DNA of 64,000 nucleotides from the NCBI RefSeq assembly GCF_907165045.1, contig NZ_CAJRAU010000006.1, positions 1-64,000 on the forward strand, read 5' to 3'. The notes under the pieces are model-generated. The model saw only the letters and a list, made by a program, of their open reading frames with translations. It did not search any database and was not told where the DNA came from. Both the position numbers and the translations under genes were made by a program. Each line of letters begins with the position of its first letter. The first letter of the stretch is position 1. This DNA is from Dyadobacter linearis. Its GTDB lineage: Bacteria > Bacteroidota > Bacteroidia > Cytophagales > Spirosomataceae. Positions 1 through 8,279 of this stretch are shown piece after piece.

Positions 1-84
1 CAAACCCGTATAACTACCGCCATTCAAATAAGCCTTAACAAGCCTAAGCTTAAAATTCAAACTGTGTTTTTTGTAATTAACCAT

Positions 85-121
85 AAAAATGCCCCCAAGA
101 AGTGTCTAACTTTTTGGGGGC
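85..121 (-). terminator. Rho-independent terminator downstream of gmd
   Basis: The arms GCCCCCAA (91-98) and TTGGGGGC (114-121) form a strong stem. Read on the minus strand, the stem is followed by ATTTTTATGG, a U-rich tail. It lies about 45 bases past the gmd stop codon, so it probably ends the gmd transcript. No comparable T run follows the stem on the plus strand. Confidence 0.7.
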
Positions 122-163
122 AGTGCAATTGCTTCCGGGGCTTTTTTATTTGTGGGTAATAGC

Positions 164-1276
164 TTATTCGTAGTAATTCGGAACGCGGTGACCGCTGCTT
201 TCCAGAAGTCTGTCTTTTTTGAACAGGGTTACATCTGCTGTTACCATGTCGTTCACCAATGCTTTCAGATCATATTTAGGTTTCCAGCCTAGTTTGGTCA
301 TCGATTTGGTCGGGTCGCCGATCAATAGTTCCACTTCTGTCGGGCGGAAATAACGTGGGTCAACTGCTACCACTTCCTTGCCTATTTCGATCTGGAAATC
401 CGCATGGTTGCTTTTGACAACTTTCGCAGTTTCACCAGCGCCTTCGCCGGAGAATTCCACTTCGATACCCACTTCTTCAAATGCCATTCTAACGAAATCA
501 CGAATGCGGGTGGTAACACCTGTCGCGATCACGAAATCTTCGGCCGTTTCCTGTTGCAATATCAGCCACATCGCTTCTACGAAGTCCTTGGCGTGGCCCC
601 AGTCGCGTTGTGCGTCAAGGTTACCCAAATACACTTTATCCTGCAAGCCCAAGGCAATGCGGGCAACTGCGCGGGTAATTTTTCTTGTCACGAAAGTCTC
701 ACCTCTCAGCGGCGATTCGTGGTTGAAAAGGATACCGTTTACAGCAAACATATCATAAGCTTCGCGGTAGTTCACCGTGATCCAGTACCCGTACAGTTTC
801 GCAACTGCATAAGGGGAGCGTGGGTAAAATGGGGTAGTTTCAGATTGCGGCACTGCCTGTACTAATCCGTACAACTCAGAAGTGGAAGCCTGGTAGATCT
901 TCGTTTTCTTAGTCAAACCAAGCAGGCGAACTGCTTCCAGGATACGTAAGGTCCCGATCCCGTCCACATTGGCGGTATATTCAGGTTCTTCAAAACTTAC
1001 CTGCACGTGCGACATCGCACCCAGGTTATATATCTCATCAGGTTGTACTTCCTGGATAATGCGGATGATGTTAGTGGAATCGCTCAGGTCACCGTAATGC
1101 AGGTGGAAACGCACATTTTTTTCGTGCGGATCTTCATAGATATGGTCGATCCGCTGGGTATTGAACAAAGAGCTGCGGCGTTTGATACCGTGCACTTCAT
1201 ATCCTTTGCTCAAAAGGAGTTCAGCAAGATAGGCACCATCCTGACCGGTGATCCCGGTAATTAATGCTTTTTTCAT
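164..1276 (-). CDS. gmd: GDP-mannose 4,6-dehydratase
   Basis: This enzyme converts GDP-D-mannose to GDP-4-keto-6-deoxy-D-mannose, the precursor of GDP-fucose, GDP-rhamnose and related deoxysugars. The 370-residue protein has the expected length for the extended short-chain dehydrogenase family. It starts with the NADP-binding motif [12 protein letters not shown], and the catalytic YxxxK is in [12 protein letters not shown], with STSELYG and [12 protein letters not shown] also conserved. The start is an ATG at 1274-1276. It has its own terminator and no partner reductase such as fucose synthase beside it, so the final sugar cannot be told from this window. It probably feeds the polysaccharide locus that begins about 14 kb away. 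Confidence 0.95.
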   Translation of the reverse strand: MKKALITGITGQDGAYLAELLLSKGYEVHGIKRRSSLFNTQRIDHIYEDPHEKNVRFHLHYGDLSDSTNIIRIIQEVQPDEIYNLGAMSHVQVSFEEPEYTANVDGIGTLRILEAVRLLGLTKKTKIYQASTSELYGLVQAVPQSETTPFYPRSPYAVAKLYGYWITVNYREAYDMFAVNGILFNHESPLRGETFVTRKITRAVARIALGLQDKVYLGNLDAQRDWGHAKDFVEAMWLILQQETAEDFVIATGVTTRIRDFVRMAFEEVGIEVEFSGEGAGETAKVVKSNHADFQIEIGKEVVAVDPRYFRPTEVELLIGDPTKSMTKLGWKPKYDLKALVNDMVTADVTLFKKDRLLESSGHRVPNYYE

Positions 1277-1450
1277 TTAACGTTGGTAAAGTGAAGTATA
1301 AACAGAAAGAATCTGCCGATAAAAATACTAATAAATCAAATGCTTTTTCCTGATACCTACTTTTCGTAAAATATTCAAAGATGAAGCCAATTTCTTCCCA
1401 GAAAATTCCACGCGACTGGTCTCCATCTGACTATAAGTTTGTCGATCCGC

Positions 1451-2155
1451 TCAGACTATAAAATCAAATAATTCAAAAGTGTTCCTCATCGCGGGACTTA
1501 AATCAGCGTAAATCTGAACCGGAATTCCAGTAACTGGATGGGCAAACGCAACGAAATGCGCATGCAGCAACATCGTCTCCATTCCAAATCTTTCTTTGAA
1601 AAACCTATTCTGCTTGTTACAGCCGTGTGGACGGTCGCCTATGATCGGGTGCATGATATGCGCCATGTGCTTTCTGAGCTGGTGCATGCGGCCGGTGGTG
1701 GGTGTTAGCTCGACGAGGGAATATCGGGAAGTGGGATGATTAGTCGTTTGAAATGGCACTTCGGTTCTTTGAAGGGTGCGGAAAGCGGTGAAAGCTTCCT
1801 GGATAACACCGTCGTCGCGTTTGAGCGGGTAGTCGATTTCGCCCGAATCTGGCGTGAAGCCGCGTACTATAGCGTGGTACGTTTTCTCAACCTGACCGTT
1901 CTGGAACTGCTGCTGCATAAGGCTATTCACTTCCTCATTTAATGCAAATAGCAAGACTCCGGCGGTTTTTCTGTCGAGCCTGTGTACGGGGTAAACGCGC
2001 TGACCAAGCTGGTCGCGCAGGATCTGGACTGCGAACTGATCTGTATCAACGGCCAGCGAAGTCCGGTGGACCAAGAGCCCGTGCGGTTTGTTGACCGCAA
2101 CCAGGTATTCGTCCTGATACAAAATTGGCAGCGTAGGAATGCTTTCGGAAATCAC
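1451..2155 (-). CDS. truC: tRNA pseudouridine synthase of the RluA family, TruC-like
   Basis: This is an RluA-family pseudouridine synthase. The order of blocks resembles E. coli TruC, which modifies uridine 65 of some tRNAs: ILYQDEYLVAVNKPHGLLVHR, then the catalytic HRLDRKTAGVLL with its Asp, then SLVELTPTTGRMHQLRKHMAHI and PIIGDRPHG. The 234-residue length fits, with no S4 RNA-binding domain at the N terminus. The start codon is GTG (2153-2155) and follows the TAA of the methyltransferase gene with no base between them, so translation is probably coupled. The exact RNA target is inferred from similarity only; another RluA subgroup is possible. Confidence 0.88.
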   Translation of the reverse strand: MISESIPTLPILYQDEYLVAVNKPHGLLVHRTSLAVDTDQFAVQILRDQLGQRVYPVHRLDRKTAGVLLFALNEEVNSLMQQQFQNGQVEKTYHAIVRGFTPDSGEIDYPLKRDDGVIQEAFTAFRTLQRTEVPFQTTNHPTSRYSLVELTPTTGRMHQLRKHMAHIMHPIIGDRPHGCNKQNRFFKERFGMETMLLHAHFVAFAHPVTGIPVQIYADLSPAMRNTFELFDFIV

Positions 2156-2887
2156 TTAAAAAATGGACAATTGTTTTTCCGATTTCTCTGTCAGCACTGC
2201 ATAGGAACTGGGTTTAATGCCACGCAAATAGGGAAACATTTTAAGTAAACCATATTTGATCCTGGTCACAAGAAGGCCGGTCGGATTGTTTTTAAACAAA
2301 GGTCTGATCACATCTTCGTGATATAAGTGACAAATATCCTGCTTAACCTGAAAATTCTCGGAAGCCAGCAAAAAGCGAAAAAGTCCGGGCGTGTAGATAT
2401 TAATATGTCCGTAGGATAAAAAGTGCTTTACTTTTTCATCCACATAAAATGAAAAATCAATAGGTACTTCAAAGATCTGGTAGCGAGAAACCCGCTTGAT
2501 CTCGCGGAGCAAAATGCGTTCATGCTCAACATGTTCGAGCACGTGGGAGCAGATTACCAGGTCAAAATGATTGTCGGGATACGGGAGCTGATATCCATCA
2601 AACAGCAATACATCGTTTAAATGCCTGATGTTTTTTTCTTTGATCAGTGAAATGCCGCTTTCCGAGATTTCTACACAGTTTAAGTCGTCACAAAAGTTAG
2701 ATTCTGACAGCCATTTGAGGATACTCCCCTCCCCTGCGCCAACTTCCAGTACATTTTTAAACTGGATACTTTTCGAAAGCTCGATGATATTGAGTGCCTT
2801 ATACTTGGCTCCCGTGTTACGCCAGGCGACAGAATCCTGGTCATATTGGGCAGAATACGAGTCTTTTATATTCCCTGATATTTGCAT
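2156..2887 (-). CDS. Class I SAM-dependent methyltransferase
   Basis: This 243-residue protein has the Rossmann methyltransferase fold of the Methyltransf_11 type. Motif I is VLEVGAGEGSILKWL near residues 45-60, the acidic motif II region is LNCVEISESGI, and the post-motif is DLVICSHVLEHVEHE. The substrate is not evident; sugar, lipid or small-molecule methylation are all possible. Its stop codon abuts the GTG of the truC-like gene and it follows the DUF1361 gene by 32 bases, so the three are probably one minus-strand operon. Nothing in the sequence links the enzyme to tRNA apart from that neighbour. Confidence 0.8.
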   Translation of the reverse strand: MQISGNIKDSYSAQYDQDSVAWRNTGAKYKALNIIELSKSIQFKNVLEVGAGEGSILKWLSESNFCDDLNCVEISESGISLIKEKNIRHLNDVLLFDGYQLPYPDNHFDLVICSHVLEHVEHERILLREIKRVSRYQIFEVPIDFSFYVDEKVKHFLSYGHINIYTPGLFRFLLASENFQVKQDICHLYHEDVIRPLFKNNPTGLLVTRIKYGLLKMFPYLRGIKPSSYAVLTEKSEKQLSIF

Positions 2888-2919
2888 AAATCCTAGGATG
2901 AAGCGCTGAACAGCAGTTT

Positions 2920-3642
2920 TTACTGATGCTTTTTGTTATAACGAATACGAAAACGGATGATCCCCCAAAGTACCAGGTACAGAATCCCAAGCAGCAACCC
3001 TATTTCTAAACTAAATACCAGCGCAGTCCTGTCCATGATACTATCGAACAGATTCGTAAGAATCAGTCCCGGTTCGTGGATGATATCCCAGCTGTTCATT
3101 CTTCGAACCCTTCCCAAATACACACCAAATCCGGCCAATGGAAGGCTGATTACCAACATGATATTGGCTGTCCTTCTGTAAAAAACACGCCGCCAGGCTC
3201 GGTGTATCCAGTAGAGTGAAACCAATCCATTGAAAAGGCTCACTTCCGCATAGAAAAAAAGCATGATCGTGTCATGCCAGGTTAGATCCCTTTGATAATC
3301 CACGCTCAAATGCGCCAGATCCGTGATCATATAAGGCGCATTGGGGAAGAACGCGAGCCACATAATGCTGATCAGCAGCAGGCTCACGGGCATGTCCGGG
3401 AAACGCTTTGTTATACTATCTGCAAAAAAAGCGACGATCAGGGGTATCCAGCTCAGAAAGAGGTTCCAGTCCATCGAAAAATCGACCGGTGCATTAAAGA
3501 AAATCCTGATTAAATGGAAGAAAACCGCGGCGAGACTCAGTACCAACAACAGCAATAGCGAAAACAACCCTTCCATTGTGATAATCGGCGGGTCGGTGAT
3601 GCTAAACTTGTAATTTCTTATCCAATCTATTAAACGGTCCAA
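2920..3642 (-). CDS. DUF1361 integral membrane protein
   Basis: This predicted polytopic inner-membrane protein of 240 residues has about six hydrophobic segments. The family signature MWLAFFPNAPYMITDLAHL is present, followed by the hydrophilic loop VDYQRDLTWHDTIMLF; both are typical of DUF1361. The function of the family is unknown. The longest frame begins with TTG (3640-3642), and an in-frame stop lies three codons upstream. An ATG at 3574-3576, just before the first membrane segment, is the alternative start. It is the first gene of the apparent operon with the methyltransferase and truC-like gene. Confidence 0.8.
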   Translation of the reverse strand: MDRLIDWIRNYKFSITDPPIITMEGLFSLLLLLVLSLAAVFFHLIRIFFNAPVDFSMDWNLFLSWIPLIVAFFADSITKRFPDMPVSLLLISIMWLAFFPNAPYMITDLAHLSVDYQRDLTWHDTIMLFFYAEVSLFNGLVSLYWIHRAWRRVFYRRTANIMLVISLPLAGFGVYLGRVRRMNSWDIIHEPGLILTNLFDSIMDRTALVFSLEIGLLLGILYLVLWGIIRFRIRYNKKHQ

Positions 3643-3807
3643 ACGTACTCAATTTAGGTTCATGCATGTCGACTACAAAGCAAGACAAATGAACAGGAAA
3701 AATAGGAATCAAGTACTATCTCACGTTTTCATTACAAGAAAACGTTGATTTAGTACCAGAACTATTTCACGCCCTGCTGCTTCACAATGACGAACTCTGA
3801 ATAAATT

Positions 3808-5082
3808 TTATGCTTGAGAAGGGTTATTAAACTCTTTTTTAGGTTTCCGACGCTTTTGTCCGCTACCAGTGGACCTGGATCCCTCCTTAGAGCCGGAAGG
3901 TTTTTTACGTCCGGGCGGCTTGAAACGTTTCGGCTCAAATGCCGGCGCTTCACCCAGGCCGAGTTCTTTTGTAACAGATTTTTTTTCTAATTCCTTTTCA
4001 AAAAGCCGCTCTATTTTCAAAACGTATTTCTGATCCTGCTCATTAATGAATGTGATCGCTGTTCCTTTTGACTCGGCACGTGCCGTACGCCCGATACGGT
4101 GGACATAATCCTCAGGATCGCGCGGTACATCATAATTTACTACGTGACTTAGATTATCAATATCAATACCACGCGACAAAACGTCTGTGGCCACGAGGAC
4201 AGGAAACTGCCTGTTTTTAAAATTTCTCAATACAATCTCGCGATCGGCCTGCTCCGAATCCGACGAAATACCGTGCGCGTCCATTCCGAGTTTTCTCAAT
4301 GAGTGCACAATCGGCTCAACGGTAGATTTGCGGGATGTGAAGAGTACCATGCTCGTGCTTTGTACCTGACTGAGCAGGTGAAGCAGCAGCGGCAACTTCT
4401 GTTCGTCGCTAGCCAGGTAAAATTGCTGGTCAATGCGGTCAGCCGGACGGGAAACAGCGAGCCGGATTTCCTCCGGATTTTTCAGAATCCGTTTGGCCAG
4501 CTCATTGATCTTCGAAGGCATGGTAGCCGAGAACATAAGCGTTTGCCTCTGAGCGGGTAAGAAACTCATTATTTTAAGGATATCACTCAGGAAACCCATA
4601 TCCAGCATTCTGTCCGCTTCATCCAATACCAAATGTTTGATATCGCCGAAATTTACGTATCCGAGCTGCAAATGCGCGATAAGCCTGCCTGGTGTGGCAA
4701 TGATAATATCTGCGCCTTGTGTTAATGCTTTTTTCTGCTGGTCCCATTCCGGGCCCTTATTGCCTCCATAGACCGCAATACTGGTTGCGCCTACAAAATA
4801 TCCCAATCCCTGGATTTGCTGATCGATCTGAACAGCGAGTTCGCGGGTTGGTACCAATATCAATGCACCCGTGTGAATGTTGGATTGGTGTGCTACTTTA
4901 TCTAAAATGGGGATCAGATAGGCGGCTGTTTTGCCGGTACCTGTTTGTGCGCAGGCCAGCAGGTCTTTTCCGTCAAGTATGTAAGGGATTGCCTGCTCCT
5001 GGATCGGTGTTGCCTGCTTGTAGTTCATAGATTCCACGGCGTTGATCACGTCCTCGTGGAGTTCAAATTCGTCGAAATTCAA
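3808..5082 (-). CDS. DEAD-box ATP-dependent RNA helicase, RhlE-like
   Basis: This 424-residue RNA helicase has all the core motifs in order: the Q-motif (FDEFELHEDV...ATPIQEQAIP), AQTGTGKT (I), VPTRELA (Ia), TPGRL (Ib), DEAD (II), SAT (III), ATDVLSRGID (V) and HRIGRTAR (VI). The C terminus is a basic, Arg/Lys/Gly-rich tail typical of RhlE-like proteins that act in ribosome assembly and RNA turnover. The start must be the TTG at 5080-5082. An in-frame TGA lies two codons upstream, and the first internal Met (residue 19) would remove the Q-motif phenylalanine. A leader with two hairpins precedes it. Confidence 0.93.
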   Translation of the reverse strand: MNFDEFELHEDVINAVESMNYKQATPIQEQAIPYILDGKDLLACAQTGTGKTAAYLIPILDKVAHQSNIHTGALILVPTRELAVQIDQQIQGLGYFVGATSIAVYGGNKGPEWDQQKKALTQGADIIIATPGRLIAHLQLGYVNFGDIKHLVLDEADRMLDMGFLSDILKIMSFLPAQRQTLMFSATMPSKINELAKRILKNPEEIRLAVSRPADRIDQQFYLASDEQKLPLLLHLLSQVQSTSMVLFTSRKSTVEPIVHSLRKLGMDAHGISSDSEQADREIVLRNFKNRQFPVLVATDVLSRGIDIDNLSHVVNYDVPRDPEDYVHRIGRTARAESKGTAITFINEQDQKYVLKIERLFEKELEKKSVTKELGLGEAPAFEPKRFKPPGRKKPSGSKEGSRSTGSGQKRRKPKKEFNNPSQA

Positions 5083-5098
5083 AGTTCAGCTTTTAAAT

Positions 5099-5181
5099 CT
5101 GTCACGTTATGACAGGATGTTTATAGAAAGAGCTGACTTAAATTTTCCGAGTCAGCAAACCGCTTGATTTTAACAAATATA
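5099..5181 (-). promoter_or_regulatory. Structured leader and possible promoter of the DEAD-box helicase gene
   Basis: Two inverted repeats lie between the start codon and a possible promoter. One is CTGTCA/TGACAG (5099-5115, 5-base loop). The other is GCTGACT/AGTCAGC (5132-5138 and 5150-5156). A minus-strand TATATTTG at 5174-5181 matches the Bacteroidota -7 consensus TAnnTTTG, but no good -33 TTTG stands at the right distance. A transcript from it would carry roughly 85 bases of structured leader. Regulation of the helicase by this leader is inference. Confidence 0.35.
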
Positions 5182-5258
5182 ACAAAAAAAGCCTTTTGAA
5201 GGAAAAATGCAAGTGAGAATTGGCAAAAGCGTAGTCTGCCATAGACTTTCTAGCCCGC

Positions 5259-6581
5259 CTACTGCCATTTCGCCCAGAAATCACTCTTACTCGTGGCGCT
5301 GAGCTTCAACAGCATAAGGTAAATGCATGCCGGATATATATGGTGCAGCAACCGGTCCGTTGAGGCTTCCAAATGCCAGGTCAAATCGTGCGGGGTGGTG
5401 AGGTACACTGCGAAATACCCTAACAGAACCATGGTAATTACCGCGAAAGGAAATGTCCTTACGAACGGGATTTTATTGAACAAAACAATTGCAGATAGCA
5501 GAATCACTATCCAGTAGTATTCAAATGCAGTTAAAAGTAAATATTTAGCAATCAATAAGTAACGCATCGGAGAGGCGATCAAATCAAGCAGTTCCGCGCC
5601 CCTGCTGGCATGGACCAGATCGTTGGCCGGCGCCAGCACGAATTTGAAATGTAGCAGGATCAATAAAGGAATCAGCGCTCCCGCGACATAGCGCAACACC
5701 GTAACCGGTTTACGCAAGTTTTGTAATAAAAATAGAAACGAGAAGACGACAAAAAACAGCTGGCCTTCATTTTTTACCCACGTTGCGCTACCTGCGAAAA
5801 ATCCAAGTAGTACCAGCAGCTTTGCATTGCCGCCGGCAGTTGTTTCTTTATAAATGATGAAAGTTACTAAGATAAATAGAGCCAATAATGTGTCAGCATA
5901 TTGCGACCCGGCAACGTTGATGAACTTGGTATCCAATGCGAAAATGGCCAGCGCTATCGCGGCGGAGAACAGGTGACCAAATCGGTTCAATGCAAGAAAG
6001 ACGGTTAATGGAATTGCGAGTAATACCAGATGAGCAATCGCAATAGGTACAAATGGTATAATCGTGCCCAAGCCTCTCCAAATGAATGCAATCAGAGACG
6101 GTAACATGAGCGGATAATCGGGGTGAGTTACCCGTAGCTTATCTGTATACAAAAACAGATTAGTCCAATACTCGGGATGGAAAAGGAACTTCGCATGCAG
6201 GTTCCAGATCGCCCAGGCATCCCAGTCTCCCCACCGGTAGACATACTGATTAAAACCGGTGGTAAGCACCAGCGCCGCAACCGCCATGACCAGGAGTTTC
6301 AAATTACTCGCAGCTTGTAACGGAGGCAGTGATTTACTTTTTATATCCTTGAAATACAACCATCCCGTTAGGCCGGTGACTAAAATAGGAACAGCGAGTA
6401 ACAGGCGGTAATCTATTCGAAAAAGCAGGCTAAGGTAATGGAGGTAGCTTGCCAGCGAAATGGTAAGTGCAAACGAACACGGATAGTTGAGGAGACTATT
6501 CAGTCCGGCAAATTTGCGTAGCAAAAAACTGGTTGAAAAAAGGAGACCGGCTAAGCATAAAAGTGTGGCTAAAATCAACAT
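5259..6581 (-). CDS. Polytopic membrane protein, GT39/ArnT-like glycosyltransferase
   Basis: This 440-residue protein has about ten hydrophobic segments and resembles lipid-linked-sugar glycosyltransferases of the GT39/ArnT/RgtA-like superfamily. Supporting motifs in the first large extracytoplasmic loop are YRWGDWDAWAIWNLHAKFLF and RVTHPDYPLMLPSLIAFIW, where acidic residues near the first loop are typical of the GT-C fold. The donor and acceptor are unknown. It starts at an ATG (6579-6581), two bases past the stop of the small upstream gene, so the two are surely co-transcribed. An unrelated multipass protein is possible because the family is divergent. Confidence 0.6.
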   Translation of the reverse strand: MLILATLLCLAGLLFSTSFLLRKFAGLNSLLNYPCSFALTISLASYLHYLSLLFRIDYRLLLAVPILVTGLTGWLYFKDIKSKSLPPLQAASNLKLLVMAVAALVLTTGFNQYVYRWGDWDAWAIWNLHAKFLFHPEYWTNLFLYTDKLRVTHPDYPLMLPSLIAFIWRGLGTIIPFVPIAIAHLVLLAIPLTVFLALNRFGHLFSAAIALAIFALDTKFINVAGSQYADTLLALFILVTFIIYKETTAGGNAKLLVLLGFFAGSATWVKNEGQLFFVVFSFLFLLQNLRKPVTVLRYVAGALIPLLILLHFKFVLAPANDLVHASRGAELLDLIASPMRYLLIAKYLLLTAFEYYWIVILLSAIVLFNKIPFVRTFPFAVITMVLLGYFAVYLTTPHDLTWHLEASTDRLLHHIYPACIYLMLLKLSATSKSDFWAKWQ

Positions 6582-6583
6582 AT

Positions 6584-6958
6584 CTATCTTTTCAGGCGCA
6601 TTAAGGTATATTTCAGCTGCCGATCATTCGCAGTTGAGATCGTCTCATACTGTTCTTTGGGAATGGCTGGAAGCTGATGTTCTTCTAGAAGCAATATGGT
6701 GTCAGCTTTACTTTCCAGCTGCAAAACGGCCGGCGCCAATATCAGTGCAGATTTGAAATACAGCACACCGTGTCTGCCGGCGGGCGTATTGGTTTGAAAA
6801 GCGATATTCGAATGAGGGGAGATATAATTTTCTACACCTGAAAGCAGCGCATTCATTGTATCCAGCTCGGTAGCTGCATGCTCAGAATCCAGTTTTTGGT
6901 AGTTTTTAAAAGTAACCCAGCACAGGTACAAGATCACCAGAACAGCCACTCTTCTCAT
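6584..6958 (-). CDS. Small membrane-anchored protein, partner of the GT-C-like protein
   Basis: This 124-residue protein is not recognised. Residues 4-16 form one hydrophobic segment (VAVLVILYLCWVT) that reads as an N-terminal anchor or uncleaved signal. The rest is a soluble domain presumably outside the membrane, with short motifs such as GVENYISPHSNIAFQT and ALILAPAVLQLE. The gene ends two bases before the polytopic glycosyltransferase-like gene. GT-C enzymes in Bacteroidota are sometimes followed or preceded by such small companions, and this one may supply part of a divided extracytoplasmic domain; that is inference. Confidence 0.6.
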   Translation of the reverse strand: MRRVAVLVILYLCWVTFKNYQKLDSEHAATELDTMNALLSGVENYISPHSNIAFQTNTPAGRHGVLYFKSALILAPAVLQLESKADTILLLEEHQLPAIPKEQYETISTANDRQLKYTLMRLKR

Positions 6959-7016
6959 CGCGGGACGTTTTTATAGTAGCCGCGAAGATACAAGGGGATT
7001 TTTATTGTCAGTGCAG

Positions 7017-7487
7017 CTACCGCCCCGCTTTTAATCTATCAATAAACATAATAGCCCGGTCGATCCGAACCTGCACCGACTTGGCCCTGGCGATGTAATA
7101 GATCATTGCCCGCTGTTTGCTCGGCATAGATTCGTAGAAAAGCCGCTTTCCGACTTCGTCTATTTCGAGCAGCTCTTTCAGCTCTTCGGGCATATCGCGA
7201 CCGAACTCACTTTCGTCTTTCCAGACCTTTGCAAAAAGTTTCTGTCCCAGAACAAATTTGCCCTCCTGCCGGAGAGGGGTACCTATATTAATATAAAAAC
7301 CTCCACCGCCTCTCGGCCGGATTGCGCATTGGAACTCAACTTTTTCATTTAATACACAACGTACACGCGCAGGCTTTCGGCCTTCCACAAATTGCGCTGC
7401 TACTTCGTCCGGCACGAGCATATAAAATTCGCCTCCCTTTTTAGGAAGGCGATCGAGTGTAGCTTCGAAATGTATTGATTCCTGCAT
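7017..7487 (-). CDS. DUF1905/YdeI-OmdA family protein
   Basis: This 156-residue protein has an N-terminal DUF1905 beta-barrel-like domain (residues about 5-95; FEATLDRL, FYMLVPDEVAAQF and GGGGFYINIGTPLRQ are typical). A C-terminal OmdA/YdeI-like helical segment contains MPEELKELLEIDEVGKRLFYESM and ends in IDRAIMFIDRLKAG. Members are small cytoplasmic proteins of unclear function, sometimes described as bacteriocin-protection or OmpD-associated. No signal peptide is present. It is 14 bases upstream of the DUF1080 gene on the opposite side of its stop; whether the two share a transcript is uncertain. Confidence 0.75.
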   Translation of the reverse strand: MQESIHFEATLDRLPKKGGEFYMLVPDEVAAQFVEGRKPARVRCVLNEKVEFQCAIRPRGGGGFYINIGTPLRQEGKFVLGQKLFAKVWKDESEFGRDMPEELKELLEIDEVGKRLFYESMPSKQRAMIYYIARAKSVQVRIDRAIMFIDRLKAGR

Positions 7488-7501
7488 ATCAGGTTATGCT
7501 G

Positions 7502-8140
7502 CTATTCTGTCAGCGGTTTCACCATAATATCTTTGTAAAAAACAATACTCTTCGGATCGTGCGCCTGCAAGGCGAAGGTGCCTGATTTCAGGAATTTGTT
7601 TTTCATATCCCCTTCCCGCTTGTCTACATCCGTTTCCTCGTAATCTACCACCACTTTGTCATTGATCTTGATGGTAATGTGCTTGCCTTCCACTTTAATA
7701 TACTCAGTATACCACTCGCCGTCCTTCACATAGGTTTCCTTTACATCAACCACATTATACAAGCTGCCTGTGCGCTTATAGTCTGTATGCGACTGGTTTA
7801 CCTGCACTTCGTAACCCTGCGAAGGCCAGCCGTCTTCCTGGTATGCAGTATGAATAAAGATCCCGGAGTTGGAGCCCTTCTGAGTTTTTACAGTGGCTTT
7901 GAACTCAAAATTTTTGAACATATGATTCTTCACCGGTCCCTCGTAAAACAAATGCGCGCGCGGCCCCGCAACCTGGATTGTCCCGTCCACAATTGTGAAT
8001 GAACTTGCATTAGCGCCGACTTTCCAGCCACTGAGATCCTTTCCATTAAAGAGTGAGATCCAGCCGTCCTGAGCGTGGGCAGAGATTCCTGCAAGTATTA
8101 AAACCAGCGCAAATGCCGCTGAGGTGATTTTTTTCTTCAT
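7502..8140 (-). CDS. Secreted DUF1080 protein (3-keto-disaccharide hydrolase-like)
   Basis: The protein has 212 residues, and its first 23 form a clear signal peptide ending in SAHAQ. The mature part is a single DUF1080 jelly-roll domain, with the hallmark start DGWISLFNGKDLSGWK, then NSGIFIHTAYQEDGWPSQGYEVQVN and the closing LQAHDPKSIVFYKDIMVKPL. DUF1080 enzymes characterised in Bacteroidota hydrolyse 3-keto-glycosides; others are uncharacterised laminin-G-like proteins. It is expected in the periplasm or on the surface. No dehydrogenase partner that would make 3-keto sugars is adjacent in this window. Confidence 0.85.
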   Translation of the reverse strand: MKKKITSAAFALVLILAGISAHAQDGWISLFNGKDLSGWKVGANASSFTIVDGTIQVAGPRAHLFYEGPVKNHMFKNFEFKATVKTQKGSNSGIFIHTAYQEDGWPSQGYEVQVNQSHTDYKRTGSLYNVVDVKETYVKDGEWYTEYIKVEGKHITIKINDKVVVDYEETDVDKREGDMKNKFLKSGTFALQAHDPKSIVFYKDIMVKPLTE

Positions 8141-8225
8141 GTGTTTTTGGTTTTTGAAATTAAGATTGAGCCTGCCGAATGTTTCAGAAAGTAAAGAGAG
8201 GTTGCGGATTAAAACTACTGATCAA

Positions 8226-8260
8226 TATGAAAAAAGGGCACCCTGGTATCAGGCGCCCTT
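8226..8260 (-). terminator. Terminator of the DUF1800-DUF1501-T9SS operon
   Basis: On the minus strand a stem with outer arms GGGC/GCCC (8255-8258 and 8236-8239) and inner CCTG/CAGG pairing is followed by a run of six T (8230-8235). It lies about 20 bases past the stop of the large repeat protein. On the plus strand four T also follow, so weak bidirectional activity is possible. Confidence 0.65.
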
Positions 8261-8279
8261 TTCCTTGTAGGATAAGCAT

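Noticed and set aside
404..865. 153-codon plus-strand frame inside gmd
   Set aside because: It is a shadow of a well-supported GDP-mannose dehydratase gene.
3762..3953. 63-codon frame overlapping the helicase 3' end
   Set aside because: It is an out-of-frame reading of the basic tail of the DEAD-box protein with no other evidence.
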